DNA of 64,000 nucleotides from CAZSLI01 sp964607705 (GTDB taxonomy: Bacteria; Actinomycetota; Coriobacteriia; Anaerosomatales; PHET01). Positions 27,946 to 35,789 of the stretch are shown one piece after another. Location: NCBI GenBank assembly GCA_964607705.1, contig CAZSLI010000005.1, positions 62,001 through 126,000 of the forward strand. Direction: 5' to 3'. The notes below the pieces were generated by a model. That model was not told where the DNA came from. It saw only the letters and a list, made by a program, of their open reading frames with translations, and did not search any database. Numbering within the stretch: the first letter of the stretch is position 1; every line of letters begins with the position of its first letter. The position numbers and the translations under genes are program-made.

Positions 27946-28839
27946 GTGTCTGAAGCGCCCCTCATAGAGCCCGAAGAGCCGACGCCGGCCGAACTGGCTG
28001 CCGAGGCAGAGGCGACCGCTCGGCCGCGTTCCCGCCGCCGACGCCTCGCGTGGGTGGCCGGGGTTCTCGGCGGGCTGCTGGTATTCGTGGTGCTGCCCGG
28101 TTACCTGGGTACGCGCCCGGCGTTCTTCGGCAGGCTGTCCGCTTTCGAGGCCCCGCAGCGCGCCTGGGCCACATCGACGCACGCCGAGGTCTCGTGCGAG
28201 GAGTGCCATGTCCCGCCGACGGCCATGGCGCGCACGAGCTACCGGGCGCGCATGGTGGGCGAGTTCTACCTGTCGTTCGTCGCACGTTCGCGGAAGTCGG
28301 ACGTGCTCAGTGAGCCGACCAACGAAGCATGCTTGCAGTGCCACAGCGACCTGCGCACGGTCTCGCCCAAGGGCGACCTGCAGATCCCTCACCGAGCGCA
28401 CGTCGAGGTCCTCAAGATGCGCTGCGTGCAGTGCCACTCGTACGTCGTTCACGAGAGTGGCCCCGGTGGCCGTCAGGTACCGCCGATGAGCGGCTGCCTG
28501 AAGTGCCACGACGGCGAGACGGCGAAAGATGACTGCACCGCCTGCCACACCGAGAAGGCTGCGCCGCAGAGCCACCGTGGTACCGACTGGCTGGTCGTCC
28601 ACGCCAGCAAGGGAAACGACAAGCAGTGTCCGACCTGTCACAAGTGGGCCGAGAACTGGTGCGCCGACTGCCACAGCCATCGCCCGCGTTCGCACGGCCG
28701 TGACTGGCGCAAGACACACGGCGACCAGGTTGCCAAGCACCGCAACTGCGAGGCGTGTCACCAGCCGGCGTTCTGCGTCGAGTGCCACGGCGAGCAGCCC
28801 AAGCAGAATCTCGATCCGGCTCTCAAGCTGGTCAGGTAG
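27946..28839 (+). CDS. Membrane-anchored nonaheme cytochrome c, paralog of the preceding gene
   Basis: 297 residues. An acidic 30-residue cytoplasmic lead and RPRSRRRRLAW are followed by a membrane helix and nine CXXCH motifs (CEECH, CLQCH, CVQCH, CLKCH, CTACH, CPTCH, CADCH, CEACH, CVECH). Heme spacing and the IPHRAHVEVLKM segment match the upstream paralog, indicating tandem duplication. The GTG at 27946 is 30 bp after the preceding stop. Part of the NrfD-multiheme operon. Confidence 0.92.
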   Translation: MSEAPLIEPEEPTPAELAAEAEATARPRSRRRRLAWVAGVLGGLLVFVVLPGYLGTRPAFFGRLSAFEAPQRAWATSTHAEVSCEECHVPPTAMARTSYRARMVGEFYLSFVARSRKSDVLSEPTNEACLQCHSDLRTVSPKGDLQIPHRAHVEVLKMRCVQCHSYVVHESGPGGRQVPPMSGCLKCHDGETAKDDCTACHTEKAAPQSHRGTDWLVVHASKGNDKQCPTCHKWAENWCADCHSHRPRSHGRDWRKTHGDQVAKHRNCEACHQPAFCVECHGEQPKQNLDPALKLVR

Positions 28840-28846
28840 GTGAACC

Positions 28847-29872
28847 ATGAAGCAGCCCGCCGAGAACGCCCCTGAGCCCGTCGCCGAGAAGGCGCCGAGA
28901 AACTGGCGGCGCTTCCTCCCTGGCAAGCGCACGGCCGTCGTGATCGTCGCCGTACTCGGCGCGTTCGTGATGCTGCTGCTCGCCGACTATGGGACTTCGG
29001 CGCCGGCCATGTGCGCCTCGTGTCATGAGATCGCCCCGCGCGCTGAGAGCTGGGCGCAGTCGCCGCACGCCGAAGTGAGCTGCGTCTCCTGCCACCAGCC
29101 GGTCACCAAGTGGTACCACCTGCCCGCGCGCCTAGCGGACCGCAGCCGCCTGCTCAACCGCGACGTGAGCGCTCACCTGGCGGGATCCTTCCGGAGTCCG
29201 ATAGACAGCAGCACCGCCGCGGTGAGCCCGGTGACCGACGCCAATTGCCTGCAGTGTCACGACCCGAACCGCGAGACGACGAGCGGCCTGCGCATCAGCA
29301 TCAACCATGCGGAACATGCGAAGCGCAACGGCTCGTGCATCTCGTGTCACGTGCGCGTGGCGCACCCCGTGGAGGGCCGAGGCAACGCCCTGTCGTTCAT
29401 GGGCCAGTGCTTCACCTGCCACGGCACCGGCAAGGACGCGAAGGCGCCGGGCGAGTGTCGCCTGTGCCACCCCAACGGTTACTCGTTGAAGCCGGCATCT
29501 CACGCCGAGAAGGGCTGGAAGTCAGCCCATGGCGCGCAGTCCCAGTCGGACCCCCAGCTGTGCGCGATGTGCCACACGCGTGCCTCGTGCGACGGCTGCC
29601 ACGGCGTGCAGATGCCTCATCCCGCCGGTTGGGCGAAGAGCACCGGACACGCGAAGGTCGCCCAGGTCAACCGGGCGACCTGTGATCGCTGCCACGGCGG
29701 TGGCGTCGCGATGTGCACGATGTGCCATCACCAGGGCTATGAGCCGTCCCAGGGACCGTGGGTGCGCCAGCACTTCAAGAGCGTTCGCGAGCACGGTACG
29801 GCCTACTGCTTCGACTGCCACGCGGCGACCTTCTGCGTGAGCTGCCATGCGAGCCAGCCGGGCGGCTCCTAG
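28847..29872 (+). CDS. NapC/NrfH-like membrane-anchored dodecaheme cytochrome c
   Basis: 341 residues: an N-terminal helix (TAVVIVAVLGAFVMLLLADYG), followed at once by the NapC/NrfH-like pair CASCHEIAPRAESW and SCVSCHQP, then ten more CXXCH motifs, twelve in all. The first two hemes resemble quinol-oxidising NapC/NirT/NrfH proteins, the rest a multiheme extension. Last gene of the module. As the nearest NapC/NrfH-like protein to nrfA, which lacks a conventional nrfH, it is a reasonable candidate electron donor, by inference. The ATG follows TAGGTG. Confidence 0.92.
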   Translation: MKQPAENAPEPVAEKAPRNWRRFLPGKRTAVVIVAVLGAFVMLLLADYGTSAPAMCASCHEIAPRAESWAQSPHAEVSCVSCHQPVTKWYHLPARLADRSRLLNRDVSAHLAGSFRSPIDSSTAAVSPVTDANCLQCHDPNRETTSGLRISINHAEHAKRNGSCISCHVRVAHPVEGRGNALSFMGQCFTCHGTGKDAKAPGECRLCHPNGYSLKPASHAEKGWKSAHGAQSQSDPQLCAMCHTRASCDGCHGVQMPHPAGWAKSTGHAKVAQVNRATCDRCHGGGVAMCTMCHHQGYEPSQGPWVRQHFKSVREHGTAYCFDCHAATFCVSCHASQPGGS

Positions 29873-29881
29873 CGGAAAGCC

Positions 29882-30331
29882 CTACGCGCAGTAGACGCGC
29901 ACCTTGTCGCCGTTCTTGGAGTCGACACTGATCTCCATCTCGCGCAGTGCCTGGACGAGCTCGTCGATGTCCTCGGGCTTCAGGTTCGAGAAGTCGATGG
30001 TCACGCCCTTGTCGGCCATCTGCTGGTTGATCTCATCCATCGCCTGCGGCGGGATCAGCGAGGTCAGCTTGAGGCCGGAGCGCACGAGCGCCAGCGGCAC
30101 CTTCACGTCGACGGTATCCCCGTCTTCGCTGTTCACCTTCACGTAGAGGAACTTGGGCAGCGCGTCGAGCAGGGGAGCGGGGTCGCCCTTGAACATAGGC
30201 TCGGCGGTCGCGGTCGACGTCGTCGGCGTGCCGGCGCGGGCGTCAAGCGCGTCGAGCAGGCGCTCGGCTTCGTCGGCGTTGATCTTGCCCTCGGCCAGCA
30301 TGGTCAGGATGCGGGTTCTGTCTTCACTCAT
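29882..30331 (-). CDS. SHOCT-like domain protein of unknown function
   Basis: 149 residues. The N-terminus (ILTMLAEGKINADEAERLLDAL) is the short SHOCT/YvlB-type helical motif. The C-terminal part, with VKVPLALVRSGLKLTSLIP and DFSNLKPEDIDELVQAL, is typical of conserved proteins encoded beside DUF2089 regulators. The ATG has GAAGGAGACAG upstream. Last of a three-gene operon. Its role is unknown; such proteins are usually discussed as membrane-stress or regulatory accessories. Confidence 0.8.
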   Translation of the reverse strand: MSEDRTRILTMLAEGKINADEAERLLDALDARAGTPTTSTATAEPMFKGDPAPLLDALPKFLYVKVNSEDGDTVDVKVPLALVRSGLKLTSLIPPQAMDEINQQMADKGVTIDFSNLKPEDIDELVQALREMEISVDSKNGDKVRVYCA

Positions 30332-30346
30332 GATCTGTCTCCTTCA

Positions 30347-30631
30347 CTAGGTGACCGTCACGTCGACGGTCGTCTTGTCGCCGTTCACGCGTACTGTCAG
30401 GCCGCGAGTGTCCGCGACCATTTCCATCACGCCGAAGATCAGCAGGGTGTAGCGGTGGTACTCCTGTCCGGCGAGGAAGAGCACGACGTCGGCGACCATG
30501 GTCGCCGCGAGGACGAGCAGCAGCACAGGCAGGAACAGCAGCCACACGAGGAACAGCGGAAGCCACAGGCGGATGGTCTTGCGGTCCGGCGCCGCCACGT
30601 ACAGCCACATGGAGAGGGGCGGGAGCATCAT
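30347..30631 (-). CDS. Small membrane protein, DUF2089 operon
   Basis: 94 residues with two hydrophobic segments (about 20-58) and a C-terminal polar tail rich in Thr/Val. The ATG overlaps the DUF2089 stop (ATGA), so translation is coupled. The C-terminus (LTVRVNGDKTTVDVTV) resembles the VDVKVP region of the neighbouring SHOCT-like protein, suggesting shared ancestry or interaction. No known function. Confidence 0.75.
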   Translation of the reverse strand: MMLPPLSMWLYVAAPDRKTIRLWLPLFLVWLLFLPVLLLVLAATMVADVVLFLAGQEYHRYTLLIFGVMEMVADTRGLTVRVNGDKTTVDVTVT

Positions 30632-31008
30632 GACCGCAGCCTCTCAGCCGCCTCCGCAGCCGATATCTCACCGCGTTCGAGCATGCCGAGGACATCGTCG
30701 CCGGATGCCGGCGTGGGTGCCGGCGGCTCGATCTCGACGTGGACGAGTTGTAGCTGGGCGGCGATGCGGTTCAGCCGGTTCTTCACCGTGGGGTAGCTGA
30801 TGCCGAACGCCTTCTCCATATCCTTGATCGAGCCGTGGCTGCGGACGAACTCGCTTATGAACACCTGGTCCTCGTAACGGAGACGAGCCAGAGGTGGAAG
30901 CTCGAACTTGCCTTCCACCCGGACCCCGCTGCCCTCGAGCATGACTCCCGTCACGACGAACGAGCGGTCGCCGATGAGGTCGGTCAGTTGGTGCCATTCG
31001 TTAGTCAT
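30628..31008 (-). CDS. DUF2089-family protein, probable DNA-binding regulator
   Basis: 126 residues. A central helix-turn-helix-like region (HGSIKDMEKAFGISYPTVKNRLNRI) is followed by a Pro-rich linker and a SHOCT-like tail (GMLERGEISAAEAAERL). This matches DUF2089 proteins, thought to be transcription regulators of the small operon they head. Divergent from nrfA, so it may influence that promoter region too. That link rests only on position. Confidence 0.85.
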   Translation of the reverse strand: MTNEWHQLTDLIGDRSFVVTGVMLEGSGVRVEGKFELPPLARLRYEDQVFISEFVRSHGSIKDMEKAFGISYPTVKNRLNRIAAQLQLVHVEIEPPAPTPASGDDVLGMLERGEISAAEAAERLRS

Positions 31009-31043
31009 AGTCTATCTCCTCGTAATCCTGCGTCGTGAGGAAG

Positions 31044-31088
31044 AGTATGCCCACAAGTAAAGAAAGTCAATCAACTACTTAAGATAAT
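31044..31088. promoter_or_regulatory. AT-rich divergent promoter region (DUF2089 operon / nrfA)
   Basis: A conspicuously AT-rich patch within 31009-31227. On the minus strand TTGACT (31070-31065) and CATACT (31049-31044) are spaced 15 bases, a plausible promoter for the DUF2089 operon. On the plus strand GATAAT (31083-31088) is a good -10 for nrfA, giving a 5' leader of about 135 bases. An ATCAA half-site next to it recalls FNR sites but lacks a proper partner. I see no other gene in this gap. Confidence 0.45.
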
Positions 31089-31227
31089 CAAACTCTCGCT
31101 CTTGGGACGTGAGGATCGTCGAATCCGTCGTCGCAAGGAGCGCTCTGCGAGACACCCCGCTGTCGAAGCCGCCTCCGGGACCGGATGGGTACACCCACCA
31201 GTACGTCAGTACGACGAGGGGGGAATC

Positions 31228-32712
31228 ATGCGTGCCCACAACCGTCCGCCACTGGCGGCAGTGATGTCGGCTGCTCTTGTCTTGGGGATGGTGGCGATGG
31301 CCGTCGTTGCCGTGGGCTGTTCGACAGCGCAGGCACCGGAGCCGAAACCACTGATAGCGGCCGGCGAGCACGATCCCGCGGTATGGGGTGAAACGTACCC
31401 CGAAGAGTACGAGCAGTGGCTCGCCACGCGCGACGAACGACCCGCTGGCAAGAGCGCCTACAAGCGGGGATTCGATGACGGGGTCATGTTCGACAAGCTC
31501 TCCGAGTACCCGTTCATGGCGCTGCTGTTCAAGGGCTGGGGGTTCGGTATCGACTACAAGGAACCTCGCGGGCACTACTACATGCTGATCGACCAAGCGG
31601 AGGCCGACCCGTCACGAGTCAAGGCCGGCGGGGCGTGCATCACCTGCAAGTCTCCCTACGCCGAGGACCTGTATGAAGAGGACAAGGCGAAGTTGTTCAG
31701 CTCGACCTACGGTGACGCAGTGGCGATGATCCCGGCGGAGCACCGGCAACTCGGAGCGACCTGCATCGACTGCCATGACACGGCGACCTTGGGTCTCGCC
31801 ACGCGACGCTGGACCGTCGACGCCGCGCTTGACGAGATCGGCCTGAAGAACGGGAAGCTCACGGGGGTCCAGCAGGAGCTCATGGTGTGCGGCCAGTGCC
31901 ACTGCACGTACTCGGTCATGAAGGACAACGGCAAGTCCGTTGAGGTCGACTTTCCTTGGGAGGGGGGTGAGTGGGGAGCGATCACCGCCGAGGACATCAT
32001 CAAGAACCTCGAGGAACAGCAGCCCCGCCACGAGTGGACGCAGGAAGTCACCGGCTTCAAGCTCGGCTTCATCCGGCATCCTGACATCGAGTTCTACACC
32101 GCGGGCTCCGTCCACGCGAACGCTGGCGTGACCTGTGCTGACTGCCACATGGAGCCCACGGGTGCCGACGGCGGCGCGAATCACAACATCATCAGCCCGC
32201 TGAAGCGAGACATGATCGCGTGCGCTCAGTGCCACACATCTTCGGCTGAGGAGATGCGAGCCAAGGTAATCGCGATCCAGGAGACATCGCTGTCCGATTT
32301 GCTCGACACGGGCTATCGGGTCGCCAACGTGGCTAAGTTGTTCGAGTTCGCGAATCGTTCCCTGGAAACGACGACAGGGGATGCCGCCTATGATGAGGCG
32401 GCCAGTCACTACCGGCAGGCGTTCTATCGGCTGGTGTACATGGGGGCGGAGAACTCGGTTGGCTTCCACAATCCTAGGGAGTCCGCGCGCATTCTCGCTG
32501 ACGCTCGGACCGAAGCGGCCGCTTCGGAGGCGGGGCTGAGGAAGCTGCTTGCCGAGAAGAAGATCCAGGTTCCCGCGAGACTGCCGCTCGAACTACCCAA
32601 ATACCTGAATGACCGTGGCGTGAAGAAGCTGGATTTCGAGCCGGAACAGTACATCCCGGACCCCGCCGGCGGGGCCGAGAAGCTCGCCGACGTCAAGGCG
32701 CTGCTGCGCTAG
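31228..32712 (+). CDS. nrfA: Ammonia-forming cytochrome c nitrite reductase NrfA (pentaheme)
   Basis: Extracytoplasmic six-electron reduction of nitrite to ammonium. 494 residues. It has the diagnostic active-site heme CITCK (about 137-141) plus four CXXCH: CIDCH, CGQCH, CADCH, CAQCH. Arg114 in EPRGHYY and the HPDIEFYTAGS segment fit the substrate pocket. The residue before that His is Arg (FIRHPD) rather than the Gln of calcium-containing NrfA. The N-terminal helix ends AVGC, a lipoprotein-like site, so membrane tethering is likely. The ATG follows GAGGGGGGAA. No conventional nrfH neighbour exists. Confidence 0.95.
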   Translation: MRAHNRPPLAAVMSAALVLGMVAMAVVAVGCSTAQAPEPKPLIAAGEHDPAVWGETYPEEYEQWLATRDERPAGKSAYKRGFDDGVMFDKLSEYPFMALLFKGWGFGIDYKEPRGHYYMLIDQAEADPSRVKAGGACITCKSPYAEDLYEEDKAKLFSSTYGDAVAMIPAEHRQLGATCIDCHDTATLGLATRRWTVDAALDEIGLKNGKLTGVQQELMVCGQCHCTYSVMKDNGKSVEVDFPWEGGEWGAITAEDIIKNLEEQQPRHEWTQEVTGFKLGFIRHPDIEFYTAGSVHANAGVTCADCHMEPTGADGGANHNIISPLKRDMIACAQCHTSSAEEMRAKVIAIQETSLSDLLDTGYRVANVAKLFEFANRSLETTTGDAAYDEAASHYRQAFYRLVYMGAENSVGFHNPRESARILADARTEAAASEAGLRKLLAEKKIQVPARLPLELPKYLNDRGVKKLDFEPEQYIPDPAGGAEKLADVKALLR

Positions 32713-32911
32713 CTCGTCACCGGTTCCACAGCGCTCGCGGAAGTAGGGACTTCTAGCAGCAGCTTCAGCCGAACAGGTTGAGGCTCCTGCTGTGTTGTCC
32801 GAGGGACCGTCCAACGTCCCTCTAACGCCACGCGTCGCCCGGGAGCGTCGCGTGGTCGCGCCGCTGGTCGCCGTGGTCGTCTATGCCCCGCGCCGCCGCT
32901 CACTGGGCCAC

Positions 32912-32946
32912 TTGATACATAACCGCATGCAGAATATGCGGTTATG
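32912..32946 (+). promoter_or_regulatory. Promoter with embedded perfect inverted repeat (metNIQ)
   Basis: TTGATA (32912-32917) and TATGCG (32935-32940) are spaced exactly 17 bases. A perfect 11-bp inverted repeat, CATAACCGCAT and ATGCGGTTATG with a 7-base centre (32918-32946), fills the spacer and overlaps the -10. This is the geometry of a repressor operator. There is no T-run, which argues against a terminator. Confidence 0.55.
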
Positions 32947-32988
32947 CTACTTGGTGTTCGCTTCGCGATGGTCTAGAGTGCCGAGACC

Positions 32989-33081
32989 ATGAGCGCCTTC
33001 GAGACTCCAATGACGATGTGCATGTCGATGCCCGAGCCCGGGCTTATCGGCGTTTGTACCGAGCCCGGGCTGAACTTCTAG
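32989..33081 (+). CDS. Putative methionine-rich leader peptide upstream of metNIQ
   Basis: A 30-codon frame from ATG to TAG. Five Met occur in the first 14 codons, four of them at alternate codons 8, 10, 12 and 14 (PMTMCMSMPE), and Cys at codons 11 and 23. It lies about 200 bases before metN and just upstream of paired palindromes. Amino-acid-specific leader peptides work by ribosome stalling when the cognate charged tRNA is short. Met codons ahead of a methionine-uptake operon fit that logic. The ribosome site is poor and the start codon sits in a 7-bp stem, so translation is unproven. Confidence 0.5.
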   Translation: MSAFETPMTMCMSMPEPGLIGVCTEPGLNF

Positions 33082-33122
33082 CGTCCCGTTGCCTGCGGCG
33101 CATCACTGAGCCGCACTCGGTA
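33034..33122 (+). promoter_or_regulatory. Candidate attenuator: competing RNA stems after the Met-rich leader frame
   Basis: GAGCCCGGGCT occurs twice, at 33034-33044 and 33061-33071. Because the core is self-complementary, the copies can form a 10-bp stem. The second copy's upstream edge TACCGAG (33057-33063) can instead pair with CTCGGTA (33116-33122), enclosing a small TGCGGC/GCCGCA hairpin (33094-33115). A ribosome stalled on the Met codons would cover the first copy and favour the second pairing. No clear U-run follows, so control could be Rho-dependent or translational. Confidence 0.4.
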
Positions 33123-33287
33123 TCCATCGTCTCTCGAAACCGGAGCTCGTCCCATGTTGAATCCTTTGCGTTCTATTCGCGTGCTCATTCGCGCTCCCAG
33201 TGACCCTGGTCGGAGTCCGCCGGCCACCCGGCCCCAAGCTCGATTCGAAAAGTCCCCGCCACGACTTCCAACCAAGGAAACTCCGCA

Positions 33288-34025
33288 GTGATAGAACTCA
33301 AGCAACTTACGAAGACCTACCGCTCCAAGGGCAGCGAGCACGTCGCCCTCGATGCCGTCGACCTCTCCATCGAGAAGGGCGACATCTTCGGCATCATCGG
33401 CATGAGCGGAGCCGGAAAGAGCACGCTGGTGCGCTGCATCAACCTGCTCGAACGGCCCACGGCCGGCTCGGTGATCATCGACGGGGTCGATGTCACCGGG
33501 TTCCGCCGCAAGGAGCTGCTCCACCTGCGCTCGCGCATCGGCATGGTCTTTCAGAATTTCAGCCTGTTCTCGCAGCGGACGGTCCTCGAGAACGTAACCT
33601 TCCCGCTTGAGGTTCGTGGCGACGCGCGCGGCGCCCGAGAGGAGCGCGGACGCGAGCTACTCGAGCTGGTGGGTCTCGCCGACCACGCCGCCCGCTACCC
33701 GTCACAGCTCTCCGGTGGGCAACAACAGCGCGTCGCCATCGCCCGATCACTTGCGAATCACCCAGAGGTGATCCTATGCGACGAGGCGACCTCTGCGCTC
33801 GACAGCCTCACGACCCGATCGATCTTGGAGCTCCTGGAGCGCATCAACCGGGAGCTGGGCGTCACGATCGTCATCGTCACTCATGAGATCGGTGTCGTGA
33901 AGCGCGTTTGCAACCGAGTGGCCGTGATCGACGGTTCCCGCATCGTCGAGCAGGGTCCGACGCTTGAGGTGCTAGGTGCCCCTCGTGAGCCGATCACCCG
34001 CCAGCTACTCGGGGAGGTCGCCTGA
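33288..34025 (+). CDS. metN: Methionine ABC transporter ATP-binding protein, short form without NIL domain
   Basis: ATPase of the MetNIQ importer, 245 residues. Walker A in GMSGAGKST, signature LSGGQQQRVAIARSL, Walker B VILCDEATSALD and switch His in IVTHE. E. coli MetN is about 343 residues because a C-terminal NIL/ACT-like domain binds methionine and inhibits transport. Here the chain ends just after the ATPase, so that feedback is missing. The GTG has AAGGAAA upstream. The stop overlaps metI by one base. Confidence 0.93.
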   Translation: MIELKQLTKTYRSKGSEHVALDAVDLSIEKGDIFGIIGMSGAGKSTLVRCINLLERPTAGSVIIDGVDVTGFRRKELLHLRSRIGMVFQNFSLFSQRTVLENVTFPLEVRGDARGAREERGRELLELVGLADHAARYPSQLSGGQQQRVAIARSLANHPEVILCDEATSALDSLTTRSILELLERINRELGVTIVIVTHEIGVVKRVCNRVAVIDGSRIVEQGPTLEVLGAPREPITRQLLGEVA

Positions 34026-34693
34026 TGAGCGAGTTCTTCTCGGAATACGGGCAGCTGCTCCTGGCGGGCACCCTCGCAACGATCGTGATGACGAGCGTCT
34101 CCGCGGCCATCGCCACCGTGGTCGGCGTACCGCTCGGGGTTCTAGTGACGATCACGGGCCCCCAGTCGCTCAAGCCGCATCGGCTGTTCTACTCGATCGC
34201 GGGCTGGATCGTGAACATCGGGCGTTCGATCCCGTTCATCATCCTGCTCGTGGCGCTGATCCCGGTGACACGGCTCATCGTGGGCACGTCGCTTGGGACC
34301 ATCGGCGTCATCGTTCCGCTGGTCGTGGCGGCGACGCCGTTCGTGGCCCGGCTCACGGAGTCATCGCTCCAAGAGGTCGACGCCGGCGTGATCGAGGCGG
34401 CCGAGTCGTTCGGGGCCAGTACGTGGCAGGTCATCACCAAGGTGCTGCTGCGCGAGTCGCTTCCGGGCATCGTCCGCGGGTTCTCCATCACCTTCATCGC
34501 GCTGTTCGGCTACTCGGCGATGGCCGGGGCGATCGGCGGCGGCGGGCTCGGTGATATCGCTATCCGCTATGGCTACTACCGCTATCAGGACGACGTCATG
34601 ATCGCCACGGTCGTGATCCTCATCGTGCTCGTTCAGCTCGTACAGACGGGCGGCGACCTCGCCGCACGGTTCATCGACAAGCGCAATCGTTAA
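34025..34693 (+). CDS. metI: Methionine ABC transporter permease
   Basis: 222-residue inner-membrane permease with about 5 helices. The EAA-type coupling loop is visible as EAAESFGASTWQVITKVLLRE. Residues near GYSAMAGAIGGGGLGDIAIRYGY are characteristic of MetI. It is translationally coupled to metN (TGATG overlap), and metQ follows after 52 bp. Works as a homodimer with MetN2. Confidence 0.94.
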   Translation: MSEFFSEYGQLLLAGTLATIVMTSVSAAIATVVGVPLGVLVTITGPQSLKPHRLFYSIAGWIVNIGRSIPFIILLVALIPVTRLIVGTSLGTIGVIVPLVVAATPFVARLTESSLQEVDAGVIEAAESFGASTWQVITKVLLRESLPGIVRGFSITFIALFGYSAMAGAIGGGGLGDIAIRYGYYRYQDDVMIATVVILIVLVQLVQTGGDLAARFIDKRNR

Positions 34694-34745
34694 AGACAAC
34701 CAACGAGTCCGGCGCAAAGCCGCGACCACGAAAGGAACTATCCGC

Positions 34746-35588
34746 ATGAAGCGAATCGCATATGTACTCATTGCAGCACTCACGATCGCAGTCCTGGCGC
34801 TCACCGGCTGCGGTACCAAGAAAACAGCCTCCGATGCAAGCGCCGCCGAGCCCGCCAAGAAGACCGTCCTCAAGGTGGGCGCGTCGCCGACGCCGCACGC
34901 TCAGATTCTCGAGCAGGTGAAGGACGACCTTGCCGCCGAGGGCATCGACCTACAGATCGTCGAGTTCACCGACTACGTGTTGCCCAACAGCAACCTCGAC
35001 AGCGGCGAGCTGGACGCAAACTACTTCCAGCACCAGCCCTACTTGGACGACTTCAACAAGCAGAACGGCACCAAGATCGTCGCCGTCGCGCCTATTCACT
35101 TCGAGCCGCTCGGCGTGTATGCCGGCAAGACCACCTCGCTCGACGCGCTTGCCAGCGGGGCGAAGGTCGCCGTCCCCAACGACGCCACCAATGAGGCCCG
35201 CTCGCTGCTCTTGCTGGAATCCAAAGGCCTGCTGAAGCTCAAGGAAGGCGCCGGTCTCGCGGCTACCGTCAAGGACATCGCCGAGAACCCCAAGGGCCTT
35301 GACTTCGTCGAGCTCGAAGCTGCGTCGATCCCCGCAACCCTGAAGGATGTCGACGTCGCCGTCATCAATGGCAACTACGCGATCTCGGCGGGTCTCTCGG
35401 TAGCTGACGCGCTTGCCACTGAGGCTCCTGACTCGCTCGCAGCGACCACGTTCGCGAACCTCATCGCCGTCAAGGAGGGCAACGAGAAGAACGAGGCGGT
35501 CGCCGCGCTCGTTAAGGCCCTGCAGTCCGAGAAGGTCAAGCAGTTCATCGAAAGCGAGTACGAGGGCGCCGTCGTCCCCGTCTTCTAG
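34746..35588 (+). CDS. metQ: Methionine-binding lipoprotein of the NlpA/MetQ family
   Basis: 280 residues. A lipoprotein signal with lipobox LTGC (ALTIAVLALTGCGTKK) is followed by an NlpA-type binding domain: KVGASPTPHAQILE, LPNSNLDSGELDANYFQHQPYL, HFEPLGVYAGK, VPNDATNEARSLLLL. The order metN-metI-metQ is the standard operon. The ATG is preceded by AAAGGAA. Ligand could be L- or D-methionine or a methionyl peptide. Confidence 0.94.
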   Translation: MKRIAYVLIAALTIAVLALTGCGTKKTASDASAAEPAKKTVLKVGASPTPHAQILEQVKDDLAAEGIDLQIVEFTDYVLPNSNLDSGELDANYFQHQPYLDDFNKQNGTKIVAVAPIHFEPLGVYAGKTTSLDALASGAKVAVPNDATNEARSLLLLESKGLLKLKEGAGLAATVKDIAENPKGLDFVELEAASIPATLKDVDVAVINGNYAISAGLSVADALATEAPDSLAATTFANLIAVKEGNEKNEAVAALVKALQSEKVKQFIESEYEGAVVPVF

Positions 35589-35789
35589 GACGTTGCCCCC
35601 TGTATGCCGTCTTTCGGTGATCGACAGCGCAGGCCGGAACTCTTAGGGTCGCGACACCGAGACCCGAGAGCGGTCCAAGAGAATCCCAGGGTTGTTCCAC
35701 AGGCGGTCGAACGAATTGGTGTAGGTGCGTTTGCGTAGTTCGCCAGTTTCGCCCTTCTCTGTCGCTGTGCTACCATTCGTTTTCGCTAC

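Larger units (their letters stand above)
32713..33287. other. Long intergenic region carrying the metNIQ control leader
   Basis: 575 bases between nrfA and metN. The first 100 bases hold an imperfect hairpin (32756-32794) that may end nrfA transcription. The rest contains a promoter/operator, a short Met-rich reading frame and competing stems, listed separately. A perfect 7-bp inverted repeat ATGGTCT/AGACCAT (32968-32990) covers the ATG of the short frame. No S-box/SAM riboswitch consensus is recognisable. Confidence 0.6.

Noticed and set aside
32947..33287. A SAM riboswitch in front of metN
   Set aside because: No S-box or SAM-II/IV core could be recognised; the region shows a peptide frame and simple competing stems instead.
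33154..33291. A 45-codon frame with a GGAG site whose stop overlaps the metN start (GTGA)
   Set aside because: The product is a Pro/Arg-rich string without family or periodicity, and metN has its own AAGGAAA site. A chance open frame in GC-rich DNA is more likely, though coupling cannot be excluded.
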